Source: Gracilibacillus sp. YIM 98692
GTDB lineage: Bacteria > Bacillota > Bacilli > Bacillales > Amphibacillaceae
Direction: 5' to 3'
Assembly (NCBI RefSeq): GCF_010993965.1
Contig: NZ_WIXM01000017.1
Coordinates: forward strand, 1 to 64,000
Length of the DNA stretch: 64,000 nt
In this document: positions 48,311-57,117 of the stretch, piece after piece
Numbering within the stretch: position 1 is the stretch's first letter
How the letters are laid out: every line of letters begins with the position of its first letter
Translations under genes and position numbers: made by a program
The notes under the pieces: model-generated
Told to the model about the DNA's origin: nothing
Databases searched by the model: none
The model's input: only the letters and a program-made list of their open reading frames with translations

Positions 48311-49804
48311 ATGCAGCATGTAGAAAAAAGATCAAAAGTAAACGTAGCTAATCAAGCGATTCAAGAAACTTATAAACAATTACCCGAGAGCTATTGGCGA
48401 CCGCAGTTTCACATTAGTCCGCCTGCGAATTGGATGAATGATCCGAATGGTTTTTCTTATTATAAGGGGGAATACCATTTGTTTTATCAGCATCATCCAT
48501 TTGGTGTTGAATGGGGACCTATGCATTGGGGGCATGTGAAAAGCAAAGATCTTGCAGTGTGGGAGCATTTGCCAATCGCTTTGGCTCCTAGTGAAGATTA
48601 TGATCAAGATGGTTGTTTTTCAGGGAGTGCAATAGAAAAGGATGGAAAGTTGTACTTGATGTATACAGGCAATACATGGACAGGCGATAATCCGGATGAG
48701 GATCTTTATCAAGTTCAAGCACTAGCAGTAAGTGAGGATGGGTTGGATTTTGAAAAAATAAGCAACAATCCGGTTATATCGAATACCCCTGAAGGAGATA
48801 TTCATCCATTTCATTTTAGAGATCCAAAGGTATGGAAACATGAGGACTATTACTATTGCGTTTTAGGTTCGAAAACGAAGAATGAAAAAGGCCAAATCCT
48901 TTTATATCGATCTAAAGATTTACTGGATTGGGAATTTTTAAATATTGCAGCAAAAGGAGAAGGTAACTTCGGATTTATGTGGGAGTGTCCAGATATTTTC
49001 CGTCTTAATGGATATGATTTTTTAGTAATGTCTCCACAAGGTGTACATCCAGAAGGAAGTCTATATCATAATTTACATCAAGCTGGGTATGTTTATGGTA
49101 AACTTGATTATTCCACTGGTAAACTGGATCATGGTTCTTTCCATTTACTTGATTATGGTTTTGATTTCTATGCACCGCAAACTACCATAGATGAAAAAGG
49201 TAGAAGAATCATGATTGCATGGATGGCGATGTGGGAAAGTGAAATGCCGGAGCAAGATAACCATTGGTCAGGGGCCATGACTGTGCCAAGAGAATTAACT
49301 TTTGATGGTAAGCAGCTTCTAACAAAACCTGTACCTGAATTATCAAATCTTCGTATGACATGTGTAGAATTTGATCATGAAATATTGAAAGAAAGAAAAG
49401 AATGGAAAGGTGTAGAAGGAGATTGTCTAGAGTTAGAGCTAGAAGTAGATTTAAAAGATGCAAATGTTTTTGGCATTTATTTCCGAGCAAATGAGGAAGA
49501 AACGGAACAAACTGTCCTAACTTATCATAGCAAAGAAGAAGAGCTAGTTTTGGACCGTAATTCCTCTGGTGTGGGGCCAGGCGGCATTCGAAAAGCTCCT
49601 GTAAAACTTAAAAATAACAAGTTGCATTTGCAAATTTTTATAGATCGTTCATCTGTAGAAGTATTTATAAATCATGGTGAAAAGGTAATGACTGGAAGGA
49701 TATATCCAGGTGAAAACTCAAAAGGCATATCATTTTTCGCTGATAAGGAGTTAGAGCTTGTTTCATTAAAAAAATGGGATTTAAAAAAAGGGATAAGTGT
49801 TTGA
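48311..49804 (+). CDS. Beta-fructofuranosidase/sucrase, GH32
   Basis: A 497-residue GH32 enzyme that splits sucrose or small fructans. Five-blade propeller motifs: WMNDPNG with nucleophile Asp44, HFRDPKVW with transition-state stabiliser Asp171, and MWECPDIF with acid/base Glu225, followed by a C-terminal beta-sandwich domain (about 350-495) with the typical FIDRSSVEVFIN. There is no signal peptide, so it is cytoplasmic. SacA-type sucrose-6-phosphate hydrolases look alike, but the partner here is an ABC importer, not a PTS, so the substrate should be unphosphorylated. It ends the operon. Confidence 0.92.
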   Translation: MQHVEKRSKVNVANQAIQETYKQLPESYWRPQFHISPPANWMNDPNGFSYYKGEYHLFYQHHPFGVEWGPMHWGHVKSKDLAVWEHLPIALAPSEDYDQDGCFSGSAIEKDGKLYLMYTGNTWTGDNPDEDLYQVQALAVSEDGLDFEKISNNPVISNTPEGDIHPFHFRDPKVWKHEDYYYCVLGSKTKNEKGQILLYRSKDLLDWEFLNIAAKGEGNFGFMWECPDIFRLNGYDFLVMSPQGVHPEGSLYHNLHQAGYVYGKLDYSTGKLDHGSFHLLDYGFDFYAPQTTIDEKGRRIMIAWMAMWESEMPEQDNHWSGAMTVPRELTFDGKQLLTKPVPELSNLRMTCVEFDHEILKERKEWKGVEGDCLELELEVDLKDANVFGIYFRANEEETEQTVLTYHSKEEELVLDRNSSGVGPGGIRKAPVKLKNNKLHLQIFIDRSSVEVFINHGEKVMTGRIYPGENSKGISFFADKELELVSLKKWDLKKGISV

Positions 49805-49813
49805 TGAGGCAAG

Positions 49814-49848
49814 AAAAGCCAAACTATTTTATATAGTTTGGCTTTTTT
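49814..49848 (+). terminator. Terminator of the sucrose-type operon
   Basis: AAAAGCCAAACTAT and ATAGTTTGGCTTTT form a 14-bp stem followed by a T-run. Confidence 0.93.
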
Positions 49849-49950
49849 AGCTAATAGTTTGGTTATATTGAAAATGGGGTGTTATGATAAGAGGATGGAT
49901 GTATTAAAGAAGCAGAATACATAAACAAATTCAAAATAGAGAAATAGTAA

Positions 49951-50002
49951 TTGACAATATCCAAGAAATGGTGTACAGTTGTTTTAAACGATTACGTAAA
50001 CG
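49951..50002 (+). promoter_or_regulatory. Promoter and operator (copy 1) of the LplBC-locus regulator
   Basis: TTGACA (49951-49956), a 17-nt spacer and TACAGT (49974-49979) form the promoter. CGATTACGTAAACG (49989-50002) follows and is the exact reverse complement of the operator at 51086. Confidence 0.7.
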
Positions 50003-50047
50003 TTTTTCTCGTTTGGAAAGAAAGCGCTTTATAAAAGAGGGTAGAAA

Positions 50048-51046
50048 ATGGCTAGTATAAAAGATGTGGCAAGAGTAGCAAATGTATCAACTGCAACGGT
50101 TTCACATGTTATTAATGAGACAAGGTATGTATCAGAGGAAACAAAGCTAAAGGTTTTTCAAGCAATGAAAGAGTTGGATTATAAGCCAAACTTAATTGCT
50201 AAAAGCTTAAGAAGTCGGAAATCCATGATTATAGGTTTAATAGTACCTATGCAATATGCCGATACGTCTAATTTCTTTTTTATGTCTATTGCCAATGGAA
50301 TCGAAAAAATAGTGAAGGAAAAAGGATATAATCTTATCTTAGGCAATTCACATGAAAATATAGAGACGGAAATGGAACAAATTAAATTGTTTAATTCACA
50401 ATTAATTGATGGTCTGATTATTGCCCCTGCTGCTGATCACTATAGTCAATATGAAGAACATCTTACTGGTGATTATCCTGTGGTATTTATTGATCGTAAA
50501 CCGAAAGATTTTAGTGGGGATCTAGTTATGGCCGATAGTCATCAAGGGACTTTTGATGCTATTCATTCTTTAGTTCAAAAAGGACATAAAAGAATTGGGT
50601 TTATTACGGGTTATCTTGGTATATCAACAAGCGATGACCGCTTAACAGCATATAAAAGAGCTTATATGCAAAATAATTTAACAGTAGATCCGTTATTAAT
50701 GGCAGAAGGCCCTCCGAGTTTTGATGAGGGATATAGATTAGCTGAAAAGTTAATAAAGGAAAGAAAGGCAACGGCTATATTTGCAGCTAATAATGTCATG
50801 ACAATGGGAGCTCTTAGTTTTATTAATGAGAGCAACTTAAAGGTTCCAGAAGATATTGCTGTAATAGGATTTGATGATTATGACTGGATGAGAATTACAA
50901 ACCCGCCATTATCCGTTGTACAACAGCCATCCTTTGAAATGGGGGAACATGCAGTCCGTATTTTGTTAGATAAAATTGACAATAAAATAATTGAAGAAGA
51001 ACAAGTCATTTTACCTACTAAGTATGTTTCTCGTCAATCAGTGTAA
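50048..51046 (+). CDS. LacI-family repressor of the LplBC-type importer
   Basis: A 332-residue LacI/GalR regulator with HTH ASIKDVARVANVSTATVSHVIN (2-23), hinge YKPNLIAKSLRSRKS, and an effector domain with VIGFDDYDWMRITNPPLSVVQQP near residue 280. It starts after AGAGGG. A 14-bp motif repeats before this gene (49989), before the permease gene (51086) and before the binding-protein gene (53694), making it the natural candidate for all three. The effector is unknown. Confidence 0.88.
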   Translation: MASIKDVARVANVSTATVSHVINETRYVSEETKLKVFQAMKELDYKPNLIAKSLRSRKSMIIGLIVPMQYADTSNFFFMSIANGIEKIVKEKGYNLILGNSHENIETEMEQIKLFNSQLIDGLIIAPAADHYSQYEEHLTGDYPVVFIDRKPKDFSGDLVMADSHQGTFDAIHSLVQKGHKRIGFITGYLGISTSDDRLTAYKRAYMQNNLTVDPLLMAEGPPSFDEGYRLAEKLIKERKATAIFAANNVMTMGALSFINESNLKVPEDIAVIGFDDYDWMRITNPPLSVVQQPSFEMGEHAVRILLDKIDNKIIEEEQVILPTKYVSRQSV

Positions 51047-51085
51047 ACCAAGCTTTACATTGATTTTTAATCACTTAAAGGTAAT

Positions 51086-51099
51086 CGTTTACGTAATCG
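51086..51099 (+). promoter_or_regulatory. LacI-type operator CGTTTACGTAATCG, copy 2
   Basis: Exact match in reverse orientation to the site at the regulator promoter. It lies 58 bp before the first permease gene and is followed by CGATTA, which extends the symmetry. Confidence 0.65.
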
Positions 51100-51156
51100 A
51101 TTATCTAAAGTGTATTCATACCTTAGCACAGGATATCTAGAAAGGGGGATTTAACA

Positions 51157-52119
51157 ATGATAAATAAATCTATAAAATCAGAATCATACATGGAAGGCAA
51201 AAACTTGATATGGAAGAGAAGTAAGCGATGGAATCAGATTAAAAGAAATTGGGAGTTGTATTTGTTTCTCTTACCGACGTTGCTTTATTTTATTATTTTC
51301 CATTATGTTCCTATGTATGGTGTGCAAATAGCTTTTCGTGACTACTCACCGGGTTTTGGTATTCTAACCAGTCCGTGGGTAGGTTTAGAGCATTTCATCC
51401 GTTTTTTTGAATCTTATCAATTTTGGAGCTTAATTTATAATACCTTTTCACTTAGTGCCCTTCAACTATTAATCACATTCCCGCTGCCAATTATTGTGGC
51501 TATTATGTTAAACCAATTGATGTTTAAAAAGTATAAAAAGTTTGTTCAAACGGTTATATATGCACCACACTTTATTTCAGTGGTTGTTTTAGTTGGTATG
51601 GTATATGTTTTCTTTTCAGGTAATGGAATTATTAATAATTTCCTGAATTTGCTAGGGATGGAAGAGGTTCGATTTTTAACAGAACCCTCATGGTTTAAAC
51701 CTTTATACTTAGGTTCTAGTGTTTGGCAAGAAACAGGCTGGGCTGCGATTATTTATTTAGCTGCGCTGGCAGCAGTTAATCCTGAATTGCATGAAGCAGC
51801 TATTGTAGATGGGGCCAGTAAATTCCAGCGAATTTTACATGTTGATGTTCCAGCTATTATGCCGATAGCGATGATCTTACTTGTTTTATCAGTCGGCAAT
51901 ATCATGAACATTGGTTTTGAAAAGGCTTACTTATTGCAAACTCCACTTAATCAGACTTCTTCTGAGATCATACCAACTTATGTGTATAAAGTAGGTCTTC
52001 AACAAGCACAGTACAGCTTTGCAGCAGCAATAGGCTTATTTAATGCTGTTATTAACTTAGTGTTGTTATGGTATGTCAATAGAGTAGCTAAACGATTATC
52101 TGGTACTGGTTTATGGTAG
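51157..52119 (+). CDS. LplB-type sugar ABC permease
   Basis: A 320-residue permease of the LplB/YtcP-associated group, which handles complex plant or microbial oligosaccharides. The N-terminus has the group's WELYLFLLPTLLYFIIFHYVPMYGVQIAFRDY (about 33-63), then six helices and the EAA loop HEAAIVDGASKFQRILHVDVP. It starts after AAAGGGGG. It forms the channel with the next protein. No glycoside hydrolase gene is in the operon. Confidence 0.92.
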   Translation: MINKSIKSESYMEGKNLIWKRSKRWNQIKRNWELYLFLLPTLLYFIIFHYVPMYGVQIAFRDYSPGFGILTSPWVGLEHFIRFFESYQFWSLIYNTFSLSALQLLITFPLPIIVAIMLNQLMFKKYKKFVQTVIYAPHFISVVVLVGMVYVFFSGNGIINNFLNLLGMEEVRFLTEPSWFKPLYLGSSVWQETGWAAIIYLAALAAVNPELHEAAIVDGASKFQRILHVDVPAIMPIAMILLVLSVGNIMNIGFEKAYLLQTPLNQTSSEIIPTYVYKVGLQQAQYSFAAAIGLFNAVINLVLLWYVNRVAKRLSGTGLW

Positions 52120-52135
52120 AAAAGGTGGTGAAAAT

Positions 52136-53032
52136 ATGAATTTATCAAAAATTAATCGAACGAAAGAAGATAAAATATTTGATGTGATTAATATTACATT
52201 ATTGACATTGATGTTATTGGCAATTCTTTACCCTTTATACTTTATTGTTATTGCTTCCATTAGTAATCCAGACCGTATCTTTGCAGGTGATGTATGGCTG
52301 TATCCAATCGAGGTGACTTTTGAAGGGTATGCCAGAATATTTCAAGACGGGAAAATTTGGATAGGGTATAAAAATACGATTATTTATACAGCAGTCGGCA
52401 CAGCTATAAATATTGCCTTAACCCTTACTGCTGCTTATGCTTTATCACGAAAGGATTTTTTTGGACGTAACTTTTTCATGTTCATGTTTGTTTTTACCAT
52501 GTTTTTCTCAGGTGGTTTAATTCCGACTTACCTTGTTGTTCAAAATTTAGGAATGGTAAACACGATGTGGGCGATGATCATACCAAAAGCTGTTGCCATA
52601 TGGAATATTATCGTTGCACGGACCTTTTTCCAATCAACTATTCCCGATGAAATGTTAGAGGCAGCAAAAGTTGATGGATGCTCTAATACTAAATTTTTTA
52701 CCAAAATTGTGTTGCCATTATCCAAACCTGTTATTGCAGTTATGGTTCTCTTTTATGCAGTCGGTCACTGGAATTCTTATTTTGACGCATTAGTCTATTT
52801 AAATGATGAAGCCCTATATCCACTTCAATTAATACTGCGGAATATTCTAATTCAAAATGAGGCTGCAGCGACTATGGTAAGTGATGTTGAATCAGTTGCA
52901 GCACAGCAACGTGTGGCAGATCTTATCAAATATGGCGTGATTATTGTAGGAAGTTTACCTTTGTTAATTGTGTATCCTTTCATACAGAAATATTTTGTTC
53001 AAGGGGTCATGATTGGCGGTATTAAGGGATAA
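52136..53032 (+). CDS. LplC/YtcP-type sugar ABC permease
   Basis: A 298-residue permease with six predicted helices, FSGGLIPTYLVVQNLGMVNTMWAMIIP in the middle and the EAA loop LEAAKVDGCSNTKFFTKIVLP (about 180-200). The C-terminus VQGVMIGGIKG is characteristic of the LplC group. It lies 16 nt after lplB-like and shortly before a DUF624 gene, a common neighbour of this transporter type. Confidence 0.92.
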   Translation: MNLSKINRTKEDKIFDVINITLLTLMLLAILYPLYFIVIASISNPDRIFAGDVWLYPIEVTFEGYARIFQDGKIWIGYKNTIIYTAVGTAINIALTLTAAYALSRKDFFGRNFFMFMFVFTMFFSGGLIPTYLVVQNLGMVNTMWAMIIPKAVAIWNIIVARTFFQSTIPDEMLEAAKVDGCSNTKFFTKIVLPLSKPVIAVMVLFYAVGHWNSYFDALVYLNDEALYPLQLILRNILIQNEAAATMVSDVESVAAQQRVADLIKYGVIIVGSLPLLIVYPFIQKYFVQGVMIGGIKG

Positions 53033-53065
53033 CAATAAAATACTTTGTCATATAGGGGGATAGGA

Positions 53066-53662
53066 ATGGCTTTCTTTCATTCAAGGTTATATCAAGCAGC
53101 AGAAAAAATGGTTAATCTATTGCTTTTAAACTTTCTTTGGGTATTGGCCAGTTTACCAATTATAACTATTTTTCCTTCGACAATCGCTATGTTTGGCGTA
53201 TTGAGAGATTGGCATATGCAAAAGAACGAGGGTGTTTGGAAACCATTCATTAGACACTTTGTAAAAAATTTTAAAATAAGCTTAGTTATGACCGTGATCT
53301 GGGTTCCTTTAGCTTATATTTTAGTCACCAATTTACAAATATTAAATATTCTTCATTCCGTCACAAGCGTCATTATGGCATTTGTAATTGGCTTGCTTGT
53401 ATTTATCTTAATCTATACTACCATGTATCTATTTCCTGTAATGGTTCACTTTGATCTACCAATCATACAGCTGATCAAAAATGCTTTTTTTATCGCTTCA
53501 AGTCAATGGAAATCTACAAGTATTGGCTTAGTTATATTACTAATGTCAGGTTTTTTTCTATATCAATTTCCTGCATTAATTATCTTTGCTACAAGTATTA
53601 TCAGCTATTTAATCTATCAGAATTGTTACAGTGCTTTTAAAAATATAGGTGCATCCTATTAA
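53066..53662 (+). CDS. DUF624 (YesL-like) membrane protein
   Basis: A 198-residue membrane protein with about five hydrophobic segments and an N-terminus (YQAAEKMVNLLLLNFLWVLASLPI) typical of YesL/DUF624. These proteins accompany LplBC-type importers in bacilli; their function is not known. I chose ATG 53066, which follows AGGGGG, over the TTG at 53045. Confidence 0.85.
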   Translation: MAFFHSRLYQAAEKMVNLLLLNFLWVLASLPIITIFPSTIAMFGVLRDWHMQKNEGVWKPFIRHFVKNFKISLVMTVIWVPLAYILVTNLQILNILHSVTSVIMAFVIGLLVFILIYTTMYLFPVMVHFDLPIIQLIKNAFFIASSQWKSTSIGLVILLMSGFFLYQFPALIIFATSIISYLIYQNCYSAFKNIGASY

Positions 53663-53693
53663 AATTTTCATTATTCATAACAATGACTTTTGA

Positions 53694-53707
53694 TGTTTAC
53701 GTAATCG
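53694..53707 (+). promoter_or_regulatory. LacI-type operator TGTTTACGTAATCG, copy 3
   Basis: It differs by one base from copy 2 and lies 88 bp before the binding-protein gene. This suggests a separate regulated promoter for that gene. Confidence 0.6.
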
Positions 53708-53794
53708 TTTAACTCAACAATTTAAGGGGGTGGTAACACAACTACCGTTAGTATTTTGTTTTATAAACGATAATCTTAAAAGGGAGGATCAATT

Positions 53795-55414
53795 ATGTTG
53801 AAAAAATTAAGTTATTTTGGATGTTGGATGCTTTTTTTATTACTTTTTGTTGCTTGCTCTAATGATGATGTAGCAAGCGAAAAAGATGAACAGGATTCAG
53901 GCAATGATAAAGAGATATCTGATAATTTTAATAAAGAAGGACTACCCATTGTGGATGAAAAAGTTTCATTACATTTTGTATCTCCTAAAGCTCCATTGGC
54001 ACCAGACTATAACGAAATGGAAATTATTCAACGACTAGAAGATAAAACAAATGTTCATATTGAGTGGGACAATATTTCAGGCGATGGATATGAAGAACGA
54101 AAAAATTTGATGTTTGCTAGTGATGAATTACCTGATGCCTTTTATCATGCCGAATTTTCAGATTATGACATCGTTCGGTATGGTCGATCAGGACAAATTA
54201 TTCCTCTAGAGGATTTAATTGAAGAACATGCACCAAACCTTCAAAAAATATTTGAAAAAAGGCCAGAGTTAAAAAGTATGGTGACTGCTCCAGATGGACA
54301 TATCTATTCACTTCCAAGAGCGGAGGAAATGGGATTAGTTGCCGTTCCTAATTTCACTTCTATTAATACCAAATGGTTAGATGAATTGGGACTTGACATG
54401 CCAACAACACTGGAGGAATATGGAGATGTTTTAAGAGCATTTAGAGATCAAGATCCTAACAATACAGGCGAAGATGATGTCATTCCATTAAGTTATATGC
54501 ATAATTTTTGGACAGGTAATTTCGGTGATATGTTTGCTGCCTTTGGGGTTCCAGATAATACAGAGCATCGTATTGTACGTGATGGAGAAGTCATCTTTAC
54601 TGCTACTCAGCCAGAATATAAAGAAGCAATTGAATATTTTCACGGTTGGGTAGAAGAAGGATTAATCGATGATGAATCATTTATTCAAGATGTAAGTCAA
54701 TATTTTGCCAAAGGGAAAACAGATCCTCCTACTTTAGGGTCTTATATTTGGTGGGAAACAGAAGAGATTGTAGGACCTGAGCGTTCTGATGATTATGAAC
54801 TACTTCCTCCGCTAGAAGGGCCAAATGGTCACAAAATCGTCGGACGTTCTAATAACTCAGAGTATAGTCGAGGTGCTTTTGCTATTACATCTGCGAATGA
54901 ACATCCTGAAATAACCATGCGCTGGGTTGATCAAATATATGATCCAAAGATGTCTGCGCAAATGAGCTGGGGACCAATTGGTATTATTTATGAAGAAGAT
55001 GAAAATGGAATGTTAGTCAATAAAGAGTTAGAAGAAGGAGTAGCCATGGGTGAGTTACGTCAAAAAGTGGCACCAAATGGTCCAACTGTTGTTTTGGAAG
55101 AAGACTTTGGGACTGTTGTCGATATGGAACCTAGAGCAAAACAACGTTTAAAAGATATACAAGAAATTTATGAGCCTTATCTAGAAGAGGAAAGTTTTCC
55201 TCAAATATTCTTTAGTGAAGAAGAGCTGGATCAAATCAATCGACTAGAGGTAGATATACTAGAATTTGTAAATCAAAAACAAGCAAGTTGGTTACTAAAC
55301 GGTGGTGTGGAAGAAGAATGGGACAGCTATATCCAACAATTAGAAAGTATGGGGCTTCATGAATTAATGCAAATTTATCAAGATGGCTTAGATCGATTTA
55401 ACGAAAACTTATAA
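53795..55414 (+). CDS. LplA/YtcQ-type solute-binding lipoprotein
   Basis: A 539-residue large binding lipoprotein with lipobox LFVAC (Cys near residue 22) and an acidic linker. The size and motifs (LPIVDEKVSLHFVSPKAP, DGHIYSLPRAEEMG, ASWLLNGGVEEEWDSYIQQLESMGL near the end) are those of LplA/YtcQ partners of LplBC permeases. Unusually, it comes last and has its own operator and probable promoter. The ligand is not visible from sequence; pectin or other polysaccharide fragments are typical for the group. Confidence 0.9.
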   Translation: MLKKLSYFGCWMLFLLLFVACSNDDVASEKDEQDSGNDKEISDNFNKEGLPIVDEKVSLHFVSPKAPLAPDYNEMEIIQRLEDKTNVHIEWDNISGDGYEERKNLMFASDELPDAFYHAEFSDYDIVRYGRSGQIIPLEDLIEEHAPNLQKIFEKRPELKSMVTAPDGHIYSLPRAEEMGLVAVPNFTSINTKWLDELGLDMPTTLEEYGDVLRAFRDQDPNNTGEDDVIPLSYMHNFWTGNFGDMFAAFGVPDNTEHRIVRDGEVIFTATQPEYKEAIEYFHGWVEEGLIDDESFIQDVSQYFAKGKTDPPTLGSYIWWETEEIVGPERSDDYELLPPLEGPNGHKIVGRSNNSEYSRGAFAITSANEHPEITMRWVDQIYDPKMSAQMSWGPIGIIYEEDENGMLVNKELEEGVAMGELRQKVAPNGPTVVLEEDFGTVVDMEPRAKQRLKDIQEIYEPYLEEESFPQIFFSEEELDQINRLEVDILEFVNQKQASWLLNGGVEEEWDSYIQQLESMGLHELMQIYQDGLDRFNENL

Positions 55415-55419
55415 AGAGA

Positions 55420-55453
55420 AAAGCCGGAATATTTATGGATTCCGGCTTTTTTT
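55420..55453 (+). terminator. Terminator of the LplBC locus
   Basis: AAAGCCGGAAT and ATTCCGGCTTT pair, followed by TTTT. It may also serve the convergent gntP gene. Confidence 0.9.
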
Positions 55454-55486
55454 CAATGAGCTTATTTTTGGAACAGCTTTTTTACC

Positions 55487-56830
55487 TTAACCTATAAAAA
55501 TACCTAATACCAATGCTACACCTAAACCGACAAGTCCAATTAATGTTTCCATAACAGTCCAGGATTTTAAAGTGTCTTTAACATCTAACCCAAAGTAACG
55601 ACCTACTAACCAAAAACCAGAATCGTTTACGTGAGAAAGTACAGTGGCACCTGAAGCTACCGCTATAACAATTAATCCTAATACCGGACCTTCTAAATCT
55701 AAAATTCCAATTAGAGGGGCAACCAGCCCTGCTGCTGTTACCATTGATACAGTTGCAGATCCTTGTGCAACACGAACGGCAGCGGCAATCAAAAAGGCTA
55801 ACAGGATGGGAGGTAGATTAGAACCTGCCATCATATTACCGATGACATCCCCAACCCCTGAATCAATTAATACTTGCTTAAATACACCACCAGCACCAGT
55901 TACTAAGATAATGATACCAGCTGGCTCTAACCCTTTATTCGCAATATCCTGTACTTCTTGACGAGTAAACCCTCGTTTTGTACCAAGGAAGACAAACGTT
56001 AAAATAGTTGCAATGGTCAGTGCCACAAATGGATGGCCTAAGAAAGTAAAGATTTGTTGCACGATATGATCTTCATCTAATAATACGCCAGAAAAAGTAT
56101 TCAATAAAATCAACACTAAAGGTGTTAAAATGATAGATGCAATCAGTCCAAAGCTTGGCAGCTCACGATTATATTCTACTTCTTCCATATTCATATAATC
56201 AGGAACGACAATGTGTAGACGCTTTGAGATATAGCGAGCAAACATTGGCCCTGCAATGATCATGGAAGGAATACCAGCAATCACTCCGAACAAAATAACC
56301 CAGCCTAAATCAGCTCCAACTAGATCAGCTACGGCAATCGGCCCAGGAGTAGGCGGGATAAAAGTATGGGTAACAGCTAGTCCGGCTAAAAGAGGAATTC
56401 CATAGTATAATAGTGATTTTCCTGTTTTCTTTGCTAATCCATATACTATAGGTACTAGAATAATGAAACCGACATCAAAAAAGACAGGAATAGCTACAAG
56501 GAAACCAGTTATACCTAATGACCATTGTGCTTTATCTTCACCGAACTTATTAATCATCGTTCGGGCTAATCTCTCAGCACCGCCAGAAACTTCAAGCATC
56601 TGTCCGAACATGGCTCCTAACCCAACAACGACAGCAACGAATCCAAGAGTTCCTCCCATCCCGCTTTCCATCGTTTCAATGACTTCACCTAAAGGCATTC
56701 CAGCGAGAATACCAACAATTAAACTCACAAGTAATAAAGCAACAAAAGCGTGAAGCTTTGTTCGAATAACTAAAAATAATAAAAGAAAAATACCTGCTAA
56801 TGCAATTAAAATTAACATTTGGTCTGACAT
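55487..56830 (-). CDS. GntP-family gluconate (organic acid) permease
   Basis: A 447-residue GntP-type symporter, the usual family length, with about 12 predicted helices. Family features: HAFVALLLVSLIVGILAGMPLGEV, THTFIPPTPGPIAVADLVGADLGWVIL, and ATVLSHVNDSGFWLVGRYFG near the C-terminus. I chose ATG 56830, with AAGGGA upstream, over the GTG at 56839. No gluconate kinase or other catabolic gene is beside it, so the substrate could be gluconate or another aldonate. It is divergent from an RpiR regulator. Confidence 0.9.
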   Translation of the reverse strand: MSDQMLILIALAGIFLLLFLVIRTKLHAFVALLLVSLIVGILAGMPLGEVIETMESGMGGTLGFVAVVVGLGAMFGQMLEVSGGAERLARTMINKFGEDKAQWSLGITGFLVAIPVFFDVGFIILVPIVYGLAKKTGKSLLYYGIPLLAGLAVTHTFIPPTPGPIAVADLVGADLGWVILFGVIAGIPSMIIAGPMFARYISKRLHIVVPDYMNMEEVEYNRELPSFGLIASIILTPLVLILLNTFSGVLLDEDHIVQQIFTFLGHPFVALTIATILTFVFLGTKRGFTRQEVQDIANKGLEPAGIIILVTGAGGVFKQVLIDSGVGDVIGNMMAGSNLPPILLAFLIAAAVRVAQGSATVSMVTAAGLVAPLIGILDLEGPVLGLIVIAVASGATVLSHVNDSGFWLVGRYFGLDVKDTLKSWTVMETLIGLVGLGVALVLGIFIG

Positions 56831-56990
56831 GATGTTCACTTCCCTTTCTATGTATTAAATGGTATCCTTTTCATCTTGATCAGAAGAAAAGATAGATAGA
56901 AGCGAGTCTATAGAGAGATCGCTTACAATGAAAATCAGTGTTTGAAAAATACTTATTTTGAATGACACCCTTTCCTTGCTCGAAAAACCT

Positions 56991-57067
56991 CGAAAAAATT
57001 TTCGTGATAAGTCTATTATACGAAAAAAATTTCTTTTTACAACCGTTTACAGAAAAATATTTTTTCT
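56991..57067. promoter_or_regulatory. Three A/T-rich palindromes at 30-bp spacing between gntP and rpiR
   Basis: CGAAAAAATTTTCG (56991), CGAAAAAAATTTCT (57021) and AGAAAAATATTTTTTCT (57051) start exactly 30 bp apart. They are near-palindromic and fill the divergent intergenic region; a -10 TATAAT for the regulator gene follows at 57083. They are likely operators for the RpiR protein. Confidence 0.5.
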
Positions 57068-57117
57068 TTTACTGAAATCCTGTATAATAAGAAGAAAGTC
57101 ATAATAGGGGAATTGCA

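Noticed and set aside
55644-55961. A 105-codon plus-strand frame within gntP
   Set aside because: It is an antisense shadow of a membrane protein gene, with low-complexity Pro/Thr/Ala content and no ribosome site.
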